A DNA stretch of 21,915 nt from assembly GCA_002434335.1 (NCBI GenBank), contig DJJW01000043.1:64192-86106 (forward strand), read 5' to 3'. The stretch comes from Lachnoclostridium sp. UBA6558 (GTDB lineage Bacteria > Bacillota > Clostridia > Lachnospirales > Lachnospiraceae). Below, in pieces: positions 1 to 7,344 of this stretch. The position numbers and the translations under genes are program-made. Position 1 is the first letter of the stretch. Every line of letters begins with the position of its first letter. The notes beneath the pieces were generated by a model. That model saw nothing but the letters and a program-made list of their open reading frames with translations. It made no database searches and had not been told where the DNA came from.

Positions 1-2
1 AG

Positions 3-851
3 AACCTGGCTGTTAAGGATATTAAGCTGGAGGTACTGGATCAGATCAAGGCTATTGATCTGGAGGAATACCTGGACTATCTCTCCTATTATAAGAAAGG
101 GGATATGGAACATTTAAATCAGGAAAACGGCAAGAAAAGAAAGCTTATCTCACTAAGGAGTTTCTATAATTATTATTTTAAGAAAGAAATGATTACAACA
201 AATCCTGCTGCCCTGGTGGATATCCCAAAATTGCACGGGAAGGAAATCATAAGACTTGATATTGATGAAGTGGCACGGCTCCTGGATCAGGTCGAATCCG
301 GTGAGAAGATGACAAAACAGCAATTAAAATATCATGAGAAAACAAAGAAAAGGGATCTGGCTCTGATTACGCTTCTATTGGGTACAGGAATCCGAGTGTC
401 TGAATGTGTCGGACTTGATCTAAAGGACGTGGATTTTCATAATGACGGTATTAAAATCAAGCGAAAAGGCGGATCGGAATCAATCATCTACTTTGGTGAA
501 GAGGTCAGGGAGGCCTTGGAAATCTATCTCCTGGAAAGAGAGAGCATCATACCGGAAGCTGGTAGTGAGGAGGCCCTTTTTCTGTCTCTTCAAAAGAAAA
601 GGCTCAGTGTTAAGTCCGTTGAAAATCTGGTAAAGAAATACTCCTCCCTCGTTACCAGCTTAAAGCGTATTACCCCTCATAAACTGAGAAGCACCTATGG
701 TACCAGCCTGTACCGTGAAACCGGTGATATCTACCTGGTAGCGGATGTTCTGGGACATAAGGATGTTAATACAACGAAGAAGCATTATGCTGCCATCGAA
801 GATTCCAGAAGAAGAAGTGCGGCAGGTAAGGTTAGGTTGAGAGAGAGTTGA
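3..851 (+). CDS. Tyrosine recombinase/integrase, XerC/XerD-like (5' truncated by window)
   Basis: This is a site-specific DNA recombinase of the tyrosine (phage integrase/Xer) family. The frame is open to the window edge, so the protein starts outside and 282 residues are visible; the ATG at 105 is internal. The first roughly 65 visible residues look like the end of the SAM-like core-binding domain. The catalytic domain follows with the full active-site set: Arg in GTGIRVSE, Lys in KRKGGS, His-x-x-Arg in TPHKLRSTYG, His in VLGHKD and the nucleophile Tyr in KKHYAAIED. It therefore looks functional. No phage or transposon genes are next to it in the window, so a chromosomal Xer-type or stand-alone integrase is likelier than an active element, but the upstream side cannot be seen. 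The family call is firm; the specific role is open. Confidence 0.9.
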   Translation, partial: NLAVKDIKLEVLDQIKAIDLEEYLDYLSYYKKGDMEHLNQENGKKRKLISLRSFYNYYFKKEMITTNPAALVDIPKLHGKEIIRLDIDEVARLLDQVESGEKMTKQQLKYHEKTKKRDLALITLLLGTGIRVSECVGLDLKDVDFHNDGIKIKRKGGSESIIYFGEEVREALEIYLLERESIIPEAGSEEALFLSLQKKRLSVKSVENLVKKYSSLVTSLKRITPHKLRSTYGTSLYRETGDIYLVADVLGHKDVNTTKKHYAAIEDSRRRSAAGKVRLRES

Positions 852-930
852 TACAACAAATCTGTAGGAAAAATTTCTGGTAAATGATTGTAAAATGAAC
901 TAATCGTTTGATACCGGGAAAATAAAATTT

Positions 931-992
931 AATTACCTGCGATATACTTCAAATGATAAACATAGCATTTATATTTTATACCGCAGGTAATT
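931..992. repeat. Inverted repeat in the convergent intergenic space
   Basis: AATTACCTGCGATATA (931-946) pairs with TATACCGCAGGTAATT (977-992) at 15 of 16 positions around a 30-nt AT-rich loop. It lies between the ends of two convergent genes, the recombinase and the SDR protein. A shared transcription terminator is the simplest reading, although neither side has a strong T-run. A recombination site for the neighbouring recombinase is possible but unsupported. Confidence 0.5.
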
Positions 993-1080
993 TATAGAAC
1001 CTGACTAACCTTCAAAGGTTTACTATTTATACTATACTAGAGTACCTTAAATCTATCTTATTATTATTTATTTACCCAAT

Positions 1081-2604
1081 CTATACATCCAGTTCTGTAA
1101 CCTCTTTCATATACTCCCGTCCTTTTTCTTGCTTATCATGAAGGGGATTCCAAACCTGTGCAAAGAAGGGATCCACCTTTGCTCTGGAAGTATAATTCCA
1201 ACTCTTCCGTTCACATTCCGAACACCAATGTCCCCCTTCCAAAATAAGACGTGGACTTGCTTCAAATTCATGTCCGAAAGCACATTTAAATTTAAGTTTG
1301 CCCTTCCAGTCGCCTTTTTTCATAATAACAGATTTACATTCACCTCCCCTGAATTTAGCAGCCCCCTTTACATCTTCAATCTCAAGTTCTTCTTCCGGCT
1401 TTGATTCATTGTAGCCATGGTCGATATACACTACCTTTTCCCAGTCTGTAAAATGCTTAAAGTCATTGATATTTTCTGGAATTTTCTCCCATGCTTTTTT
1501 GCTTCCCCAATAAGCTTCGATATGATCTTCCATATTCTGCTCTATAAACCGGACGGTACCATGCTCCGTTCTGGCCTCCTTTAAAAATATTTTTTTCATT
1601 ATATTTCCCATGAATTTCTGGCCTCCTGGCAGTTTGCACATTATCCTTGCCACGGTTGCCGTTGTTCCCATGGTTTCCAAGTAGGCATCGTAAAAATATT
1701 GCATGGAATCATGTCTGAAATGCAGATGTTTCTCCAGTTTGTCTGAGTCCAGATAGTACTGACCGTGGAAATTTCTCCTTGCATACCACTTAGGATCAAT
1801 GACATATTTTAAGTCCTTAAATCCTATGGCACCATACAGTTCCTTATACATGGTATAAGTATCTACCCGGCAGCTTTTTCCTCCTCCAATATTATAAATA
1901 TGTCCCCAGAAATCTTCTGCCAGCTCTCCAGTATAATTAAAACGTGCAAGATTTCCAAGGAGTATTCCCGAATCCCTGTCAGATACGTATTCCAGCACAT
2001 TATCCAAGCAGTTATGGAACATAATTGCATCCTTTATCTTGCTCATGGCCGGACCCATAATACCGGTCTGTCTTAAGCTGGCCCAATATTTTAAATCCGA
2101 TTCGATGAGGAGACGTTCGGCTGCAATTTTAGACACAGCATAATAATCGTAAACACTGGGTTTTAAAGGATCTCCGACTCTTCCCCAATGAATAGGCGGC
2201 ATCCGATCCCCTGTTTCTGCTATGGTTCCGATGGATACTACTTTTACTTCATCTATTCTTCCCTGTTCTTTGATAGCCTCTATTATATTTTTCATGGAAC
2301 CATAGTTTATCTTCATAGCAAGTTTAGGCTTATAATCAGCTACGGGTGACACCAGGGCTGCCACATGGAGGACGATATCCACATTTTTAATGCAATCGTA
2401 GACATCCTTATAATTTGTAAGATCCCCCCATACAATTGTAAGACCTTTTCTATTTTCAAATTCTTTCATCCTTTGTCTGTCTGCTTCCGTATCCAATACT
2501 AGAACGACAATGTCCTGCTTATCTGTATCTTTTAATAATTCCTTTAATCCGAGTGCCCCCATACCACCTGAGGCTCCGGTCAATAATACTCTTTGTTTCA
2601 TCAT
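1081..2604 (-). CDS. NAD(P)-dependent extended SDR (epimerase/dehydratase type) with C-terminal zinc-finger-like domain
   Basis: A 507-residue protein. Residues 1 to about 300 are an extended short-chain dehydrogenase: the Rossmann nucleotide-binding motif TGASGGMG is at 9-16, an acidic patch and VAALVSP follow at the expected places, and the catalytic pair YAVSK is Tyr155/Lys159. The remaining 200 or so residues are unusual for this family. They include C-x3-H (Cys441, His445), then C-x2-C (Cys461, Cys464) in a GGHWCSEC context, which resembles a treble-clef zinc finger. ATG is at 2604 (a second ATG follows directly) with GGAG eight bases upstream. Substrate is unknown; nucleoside-diphosphate sugars, sterols and other alcohols are all possible for this fold. 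A decayed SDR remnant precedes it and a TetR gene is divergent, which suggests local control. Confidence 0.85.
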   Translation of the reverse strand: MMKQRVLLTGASGGMGALGLKELLKDTDKQDIVVLVLDTEADRQRMKEFENRKGLTIVWGDLTNYKDVYDCIKNVDIVLHVAALVSPVADYKPKLAMKINYGSMKNIIEAIKEQGRIDEVKVVSIGTIAETGDRMPPIHWGRVGDPLKPSVYDYYAVSKIAAERLLIESDLKYWASLRQTGIMGPAMSKIKDAIMFHNCLDNVLEYVSDRDSGILLGNLARFNYTGELAEDFWGHIYNIGGGKSCRVDTYTMYKELYGAIGFKDLKYVIDPKWYARRNFHGQYYLDSDKLEKHLHFRHDSMQYFYDAYLETMGTTATVARIMCKLPGGQKFMGNIMKKIFLKEARTEHGTVRFIEQNMEDHIEAYWGSKKAWEKIPENINDFKHFTDWEKVVYIDHGYNESKPEEELEIEDVKGAAKFRGGECKSVIMKKGDWKGKLKFKCAFGHEFEASPRLILEGGHWCSECERKSWNYTSRAKVDPFFAQVWNPLHDKQEKGREYMKEVTELDV

Positions 2605-2633
2605 TACTTATTCTCCTTTCATATCCAGTGTTT

Positions 2634-2853
2634 CTACTTTTTTTCCATAGTCTTGAGGCATAATCGAATGGATTCACCGATTGCCTTATCAATATCATCA
2701 GGTTTAACACCAAGAGGTGAAATTTTTATCCACCATTGCCATAGAGTTGGCAATGGTGGCAATGCTATGGATATTACCTCATGCCCTCTGTATTAATTCC
2801 TTTGCAGCCTCACTACCCAATAAACCCATGCCGCCTATCATAAAAACTTTCAT
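2634..2853 (-). pseudogene. Remnant of an NAD-dependent epimerase-like gene
   Basis: From ATG 2853 a frame encodes MKVFMIGGMGLLGSEAAKEL, a textbook SDR N-terminus with Rossmann glycines, but it stops after 24 codons (TGA, 2779-2781). Beyond the stop a second frame runs without interruption to TAG at 2634-2636 and ends in GVKPDDIDKAIGESIR plus about ten more residues, which reads like a genuine protein C-terminus. The piece is far too short for an SDR, so I read it as a gene that lost its middle and picked up frame changes. It sits 29 bases before the intact SDR gene and could be the leader of that transcript. A perfect hairpin (2730-2759) falls at the junction. Confidence 0.6.
2730..2759. repeat. 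Perfect 11-bp hairpin inside the SDR remnant
   Basis: CCACCATTGCC (2730-2740) and GGCAATGGTGG (2749-2759) are exact reverse complements around an 8-nt loop. Read leftward the stem is followed by ATAAAAATTT, too poor in T for a confident terminator. The motif GCCACCATTGCC partly repeats next to it. It could attenuate the downstream SDR gene or mark the deletion junction in the remnant. Confidence 0.55.
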
Positions 2854-2921
2854 ATGCCACCATCCTTTTTAACATCCTTTACTTGACTTATCATCTGTAT
2901 AGTTATACAATACTGACACGA

Positions 2922-2970
2922 TGTCTATTTTGCAACCATCAGTTGTTTTTATTTTGCCGTAAAATAGACA
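2922..2970. promoter_or_regulatory. Candidate operator half-sites between divergent SDR remnant and TetR gene
   Basis: TGTCTATTTT (2922-2931) and AAAATAGACA (2961-2970) are exact reverse complements in the divergent promoter region, 39 bp centre to centre. A TetR-family dimer normally binds a more compact palindrome, so these may be two separate half-sites or a looping pair. A possible rightward promoter overlaps: TTGCCG (2954-2959), 18-bp spacer, TAAAAT (2978-2983). Binding is inferred from position only. Confidence 0.35.
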
Positions 2971-3046
2971 CATTAAATAAAATTGTCATAAGGTTAACAT
3001 TATTGAAAAAATAAATCATAAACCTAAATACGAAGGGAATCCACCC

Positions 3047-3610
3047 ATGAAAAAAAAAGAAAATCAACGTACAAAGCTTACTAAAACTCTGCTAAAAAAT
3101 AGTTTAATTGATTTGATGCATAAAAAATCCATCAATAAAATCACGGTGAAAGAGCTGTGTGAAAATGCAGATATCAACCGCTCCACTTTCTACCTTTACT
3201 ATAATGATCAGTTCTCCCTGTTAGAGGAGATTGAAGAAGAACTATTGCTTAATGCCAGAGAACATCTTAAAAACATCGACTCCGATTTAAACAATCTTCA
3301 TTATCTAAAGGAATTGTTATATTACATGAAAACAAATTCAGATATTTTCCACACGCTGCTATGCCGACAGGAAAATTTGTCTTTCCAAACCATGTTTATT
3401 GATACCTCCATCCGTAATTTACGAATTAATTTGAATCTGCAATGTGAAGAAAAAATCTCCAACTATATATTCCGTTATTTGACTATGGGTTGTTTGAGTC
3501 TAATAACAAAATGGTTTGAGGATGGATTTGATATGAGCCCAGAGGATTTAGCTGAAATGATTTTCCGTCTGTCTGACAATGCCATTTCCATTTATAATGG
3601 CAGCAAATGA
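3047..3610 (+). CDS. TetR/AcrR-family transcriptional regulator
   Basis: A 187-residue regulator of usual TetR length. The N-terminal helix-turn-helix covers roughly residues 10-56, with KITVKELCENADINRSTFYL, the tetR consensus in which the recognition helix ends in STFY-x-YY. The rest is the helical ligand-binding and dimer domain, with no recognisable ligand signature. The lysine-rich start MKKKENQRTK is normal for the group, and a GAAGGGAA sequence nine or so bases before ATG can serve as binding site. It is divergent from the SDR remnant and SDR gene and probably represses them and itself through the intergenic inverted repeat; that target is inferred. It ends seven bases from a convergent small gene. 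Confidence 0.9.
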   Translation: MKKKENQRTKLTKTLLKNSLIDLMHKKSINKITVKELCENADINRSTFYLYYNDQFSLLEEIEEELLLNAREHLKNIDSDLNNLHYLKELLYYMKTNSDIFHTLLCRQENLSFQTMFIDTSIRNLRINLNLQCEEKISNYIFRYLTMGCLSLITKWFEDGFDMSPEDLAEMIFRLSDNAISIYNGSK

Positions 3611-3616
3611 TTCTTA

Positions 3617-3754
3617 TCAGAAAAGTAATTTATTCTTACTTTTTAATAAACTGTTACCACCACATATGCTAACTACTCCTACGACTATGCTTAAAATACC
3701 AAACACTATATTGGTTACACCAATATTCTTCATCTTCAAATATGTTTTTTCCAT
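3617..3754 (-). CDS. Small single-span membrane protein (45 aa)
   Basis: A short gene encoding 45 residues. It starts MEKTYLKMKNIGVTN, continues as one hydrophobic helix of about 17 residues (IVFGILSIVVGVVSI) and ends in a lysine-rich tail (SLLKSKNKLLF). AAAGGA lies eight bases before the ATG, a good binding site. The charge pattern suggests an integral membrane peptide. Similar tiny proteins occur in Clostridia without known function; I recall the style but cannot verify homology. It is convergent with the TetR gene, seven bases away. An overlapping rightward ORF (3579-3800) covers the same DNA but has no binding site and lies antisense to this better candidate. Confidence 0.6.
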   Translation of the reverse strand: MEKTYLKMKNIGVTNIVFGILSIVVGVVSICGGNSLLKSKNKLLF

Positions 3755-3880
3755 GATTATTATCCTTTCCCTTACCTGGGCTATTGTTCTCGAATACTAA
3801 ACTGGCAGTATTATGGGTAGCGGTAGCAAATCCTGCTACAAATTATTTCAGCTGCTGCAATAAGCTATGCAGTAAAATAA

Positions 3881-3935
3881 TAACGGAGATTTTTGATAAC
3901 TGCAGTTCTATGCAGAAAATCAAAAATCTCCGTTA
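3881..3935 (-). terminator. Long hairpin downstream of the OYE reductase gene
   Basis: TAACGGAGATTTTTGAT (3881-3897) and ATCAAAAATCTCCGTTA (3919-3935) pair perfectly over 17 bp; an inner CTGCA/TGCAG stem (3900-3904, 3911-3915) extends the hairpin. Leftward it is followed by TTATTTTAC. It probably ends the transcript of the reductase that stops at 4099, although the T-run is interrupted. The rest of the gene-free stretch 3755-4098 shows no ORF with a binding site. Confidence 0.55.
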
Positions 3936-4098
3936 ATTTGCTGAAGTTCTTTTTATTTCGTACAACATTCTCTAAATACTGGTAATAATGGTCCAGTTTG
4001 TACTACCCTTATCCATCTTCTATTTAATCTTTACATAGTTTTTGTAATATTACTAAAGTCCGGGAATTACTCAGGATAGTATGAACTGCTCACAACTG

Positions 4099-6039
4099 TC
4101 AGGAAATAGCCCTTACTGCCTCATTTGCCTCAGCTACAGCGTTTAGGGCTCGTCTTGCCTGAAGTGCATCCCCTATAACATATAACGGAATTTCCTGTTT
4201 CTCACAATAAGCTTTGATATCATCAAAAACTCTTGCTCTGGATCCTATTGCCACTACTACACTGTCACAGGGAATTTCCTCTATACTTCCGAGTCTTTCC
4301 ACAACAACGGAATCTTTCCTTATTTCAATACATTTTGCATTGGTTACTGTCTGCACACCTCCTGCATAAAGGCTCTCCATAACACATATATTTCGAAGTT
4401 CACCCAAATCCTTTGCTACCTTATCAAGCATTTCCACAACCGTAATAGTGTCGGCACTCTCATGGATATACTCAGCAACCTCAAGACCTACCAGCCCTCC
4501 TCCGATAACTGTAACCTTACCAAATACCCTGCTTTTTCCTGCAAGAACCTCATGGGAATTTGTTACATGGGGCAAATTGGCACCGGGAATTTTAAGTTCA
4601 ATTGGCGCTGAGCCAATGGCTATAATAACTTCATCCGGTTTAATTTCTCCAATCAGCTCCTGGGTGACCGGTGTGTTTAATTTCACTACTACACCTTCTG
4701 CCTCTACCTGTAAGGCCATAGCAATAGCTGCTTCCTTCATTTCTTCCTTCCTTGGAGCTTCTCCCGCAAGGGCAAACTGGCCGCCAAGAGAGGAAGAGGC
4801 TTCGCAGAGTAATGGGTTGTGGCCTCTTTTCTTTAGCTGAAGAGCAGCTTCCAGACCTGCAATGCCACCTCCGGCAATCAATACCTTCTTCGGATTCTCA
4901 GTTTTACTGAACTGATATTCCTCTTCTCTTCCAAGTGCCGGATTTCGAAGACAGGTGATAAAAGGCATTTCAGTTGACACAAAACCGTCGTAGCAGCCCT
5001 GATTGCAGCCTACACAACGGACTATGTCTGCTGCTCTTCCCGCTTGAGCTTTGTTACAAAACTCTGCATCAGCCAGTTGAGCACGTCCCATAACAACCAT
5101 ATCTACCTTGTCCGATTTTAGGATATCCTCTGCCTGGGAAGGAGCGTTTATCCTGCCTACCGCTACAGTCAGCATACCTGTTTCCTTTCTGATTTTGGCA
5201 GCATTATCCACATTAAAACCTCTTGGCAAATCAATGGGAGGAACCTCGTATTTAATGGCTGCACTGGAGAAATTTCCCCTTGATACATCCAGCACATCCA
5301 CACCTGCTTCTTTCGCCATCTTGCAGAACTGGATTACTTCGTCTATGGTAAGGCCGCCTTCCAGATAATCGTCATGGGCATCTACTCGCATAAATAAAGG
5401 CATGTTCTCCGGTATGTTCTCACGGATTGCTTCAATACACTCAATCAGGAACCTGGCACGTTTCTTAAGCTCACCGCCATACTCATCTGTTCGTCTGTTA
5501 AAATAAGGACTTAAGAAAGAATGGGGAGTATAGTTATGCCCTGCGTGGAATTCAATTACATCAAAGCCTGCTTCTACCGCTCTTTTTGCTGCCGTTCCGA
5601 AAGCCTCTGTGGCTTCCCTGATAGTTTCAAGGCTTGCACCCGGCAGGGTATATTCTGTTCCTGGCACAGGCATGGGACTGGGAATAACTATCATCTGGCT
5701 CTGGTCACTGCCAACAGCAAGACCTCCCAACCACAACTGTATGCCTGCTTTGCCTCCTGCTTCGTGGATAGCATCAGTTAATTCCTTCAACCCCGGTATA
5801 TATTTATCTTCACTGACAGCAAGAAATTTCTTGGGTGCAGCCTTGCCGTATACGGAACAGACTTCTGTGAAATTCAGTCCACAGCCCCCCTTTGCCCTGG
5901 CTGCCTGATAATTAATTAACTGTTTTGTAACGAATTTATCCTCCGTTGCCATCTTGGTTCCCATAGCTGGAAATATGATTCTGTTCTTTAGTTCCAATCC
6001 TCTTATCTGAATAGGACTGAATAAGTTATTATAGTTCAT
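4099..6039 (-). CDS. OYE-family NADH:flavin oxidoreductase with 4Fe-4S and FAD/NAD domains (enoate/2,4-dienoyl-CoA reductase type)
   Basis: A 646-residue enzyme with the FadH/BaiCD/FldZ architecture. Residues 1 to about 335 form the FMN TIM barrel, with FHAGHNYTPHSFLSPYFNRR and DEYGG near 164-189 carrying the proton-relay histidine region. A 4Fe-4S cysteine set C-x2-C-x3-C-x13-C follows at about 342-363. The C-terminal half is a pyridine-nucleotide/FAD reductase with GGGIAG near 390 and GGGLVG near 514. Such enzymes reduce activated C=C bonds (2-enoates, dienoyl-CoA, bile-acid intermediates) in anaerobes; the substrate here is undetermined. The first ATG (6045) abuts GGAGG, so I start at the ATG at 6039, which has proper six-base spacing. 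A TetR gene lies upstream with its own terminator, and the promoter is flanked by palindromes, so repression by that TetR is likely. Confidence 0.9.
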   Translation of the reverse strand: MNYNNLFSPIQIRGLELKNRIIFPAMGTKMATEDKFVTKQLINYQAARAKGGCGLNFTEVCSVYGKAAPKKFLAVSEDKYIPGLKELTDAIHEAGGKAGIQLWLGGLAVGSDQSQMIVIPSPMPVPGTEYTLPGASLETIREATEAFGTAAKRAVEAGFDVIEFHAGHNYTPHSFLSPYFNRRTDEYGGELKKRARFLIECIEAIRENIPENMPLFMRVDAHDDYLEGGLTIDEVIQFCKMAKEAGVDVLDVSRGNFSSAAIKYEVPPIDLPRGFNVDNAAKIRKETGMLTVAVGRINAPSQAEDILKSDKVDMVVMGRAQLADAEFCNKAQAGRAADIVRCVGCNQGCYDGFVSTEMPFITCLRNPALGREEEYQFSKTENPKKVLIAGGGIAGLEAALQLKKRGHNPLLCEASSSLGGQFALAGEAPRKEEMKEAAIAMALQVEAEGVVVKLNTPVTQELIGEIKPDEVIIAIGSAPIELKIPGANLPHVTNSHEVLAGKSRVFGKVTVIGGGLVGLEVAEYIHESADTITVVEMLDKVAKDLGELRNICVMESLYAGGVQTVTNAKCIEIRKDSVVVERLGSIEEIPCDSVVVAIGSRARVFDDIKAYCEKQEIPLYVIGDALQARRALNAVAEANEAVRAIS

Positions 6040-6114
6040 GACCATCCTCCTTTATTTTGTGTTATATCTGTTTTTAACGATTTATAAGGAATATCTGACC
6101 TTTATATTCCATTT

Positions 6115-6181
6115 TTCAAACTATGTTTGAACAACAAGAATTATAATATAACACCTCGTTTAAATCAATATGTTTCAAACA
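6115..6181 (-). promoter_or_regulatory. Promoter of the OYE reductase with flanking palindromic operators
   Basis: Leftward -35 TTGATT (6163-6168), 17-bp spacer and a perfect -10 TATAAT (6140-6145) predict a start near 6133. Just downstream lies the perfect palindrome TTCAAACTATGTTTGAA (6115-6131). Just upstream of the -35 lies TGTTTCAAACA (6171-6181), which repeats the half-site TTCAAAC. This arrangement is what a TetR-type repressor, here the adjacent 6338-6910 gene, would use to block the promoter. The promoter match is direct; the repressor assignment is inference. Confidence 0.6.
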
Positions 6182-6202
6182 ATATGTTTTATTTTTAACA
6201 AA

Positions 6203-6244
6203 AAAACAGCTCCATATCCAAATAATTGGACATGGAGCTGTTTT
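6203..6244 (-). terminator. Rho-independent terminator of the second TetR gene
   Basis: A 19-bp stem with one mismatch (AAAACAGCTCCATATCCAA at 6203-6221 against 6226-6244) and a 4-nt loop. Leftward it is followed by a run of T residues (RNA U-tract), so it insulates the regulator from the reductase promoter. The stem also ends in TTTT rightward and may act in both directions. Confidence 0.8.
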
Positions 6245-6337
6245 AGCATGACTTTTTCATTTTGCAGATTATCGTATTTACTATCTTATAGCACCTTTTT
6301 AAAGCCTTGTTCCCTTTCAAGAAAAGCTTTAACGAGC

Positions 6338-6910
6338 TTATTTTTTTAATATTTCAAGCAGATGCCTTATATAAGCAATTCTATCTTCTCTGTCTTTTAA
6401 AAATACTGAATCATAATTATCAAATGCATTATCTTCCACCGGATAATTGACAGCCGACCAAAAAATAATACGTTTAGAGAATATATTATCTGTACCGGAT
6501 AAGAAGTTGTCCAAAAGCGAATTAATCTTTTCCGTCATTTCATTTGATGCCTTAAGTAACCTGACAGAAGTTATATCCACTCTTTCCCTGGCATCTTTTA
6601 ATAATACAGTAATGCCTGGATATCTGATAATATACTCCATTATTTCATTAATTGAATATATCAGTTTCTCTTCCGGCTCCAATGTTAAATCCGTAAGAAT
6701 GGATGTAATGGAAAGGGTATTGATAATAAATAACTCTTTCACTTGCATCATCATCTCTTCCTTGGTCCGGAAATAATAGTTAATGGCACTTACATTCACT
6801 TCCGCTTCCTTAGCTATGGCTCGAACGGATATGTTCAAGGAACGGTTTTTACCAACAAGATAAAGCGCTCTATCCAATATTTTTTCTTCAATACTTTTTA
6901 ACTCTCTCAA
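6338..6910 (-). CDS. TetR/AcrR-family transcriptional regulator
   Basis: A 190-residue TetR-type repressor. The HTH lies within residues 8-55: SLNISVRAIAKEAEVNVSAI then NYYFRTKEEMM, the conserved recognition helix with Tyr-Tyr-Phe and the following KxE. The rest is a helical effector domain with no ligand signature I recognise. It is transcribed in the same direction as the OYE reductase but separated by a strong terminator and a new promoter. The palindromes at that promoter make the reductase its probable target, with an enoate or similar substrate as plausible inducer; that is inference. An extended -10 (TGCTATAAT, leftward, 6974-6982) 64 bases upstream is a reasonable promoter. Confidence 0.9.
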   Translation of the reverse strand: MRELKSIEEKILDRALYLVGKNRSLNISVRAIAKEAEVNVSAINYYFRTKEEMMMQVKELFIINTLSITSILTDLTLEPEEKLIYSINEIMEYIIRYPGITVLLKDARERVDITSVRLLKASNEMTEKINSLLDNFLSGTDNIFSKRIIFWSAVNYPVEDNAFDNYDSVFLKDREDRIAYIRHLLEILKK

Positions 6911-6973
6911 TTTTAACCTCTTTATTAACTTACCGCCCTAATTTGTCAAAACAAAATCAGGAGATTTTTCTTT

Positions 6974-6982
6974 ATTATAGCA
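6974..6982 (-). promoter_or_regulatory. Extended -10 element upstream of the second TetR gene
   Basis: Leftward TGCTATAAT gives a perfect -10 with the TGn extension; the -35 is weak (TTTAAT, 17 bases upstream). The start would be about 60 bases before the regulator's ATG. Confidence 0.4.
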
Positions 6983-7344
6983 TAATAAAATCCTACATTA
7001 AAGAGCTTTTGACAAACATTCGACAGATCTGTCTCTTTGGGTAAGCTTCTCCTATAGATGGCACTTTTCTCTATCCTCTTGTAGCAGCATAATAAATTTA
7101 TCTTTCTATATCTATTCAACAATTTGACTCATCAGATTAATAATAAAAGATATACATACAACATATATGTATAGGATTTAGATATTGATGTATCATTCAT
7201 CTTTGAAAGGAATTTTATATCCTCTTATCCCTCTATCTGCTCGACCAGCAGAACATATATGTAGAATAAGTATTATCCAATCATAACTGTGCCTAAAGAA
7301 AACCAGCTTATTTATATAGCTTTACCTTTTTGACCATAATTTAA
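6983..7344. other. AT-rich gene-free stretch
   Basis: No ORF with a credible binding site was found between the TetR promoter and the end of the kinase gene. The stretch holds a perfect 12-bp palindrome GACAGATCTGTC (7022-7033), two copies of the palindrome ACATATATGT (7161-7170 and 7253-7262), and a short hairpin CTGCT/AGCAG beside the second copy. Their meaning is unknown. No clear terminator for the kinase gene ending at 7345 was seen. Confidence 0.5.

Noticed and set aside
3..1080. Integrative element or prophage beginning with the recombinase
   Set aside because: No excisionase, phage or conjugation genes, tRNA or attachment-site duplication is visible; one recombinase alone does not support a mobile element.
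3579..3800. 73-aa rightward ORF overlapping the end of the first TetR gene
   Set aside because: It is antisense to the better supported 45-aa leftward membrane protein, has no binding site and overlaps the TetR 3' end.
4448..5908. Several 86-130 aa rightward ORFs inside the OYE gene
   Set aside because: They are antisense shadows of a well conserved enzyme with no start signals.
7022..7033. Perfect palindrome GACAGATCTGTC
   Set aside because: A single 12-bp palindrome far from a gene start; expected by chance at this scale, so no function is claimed.
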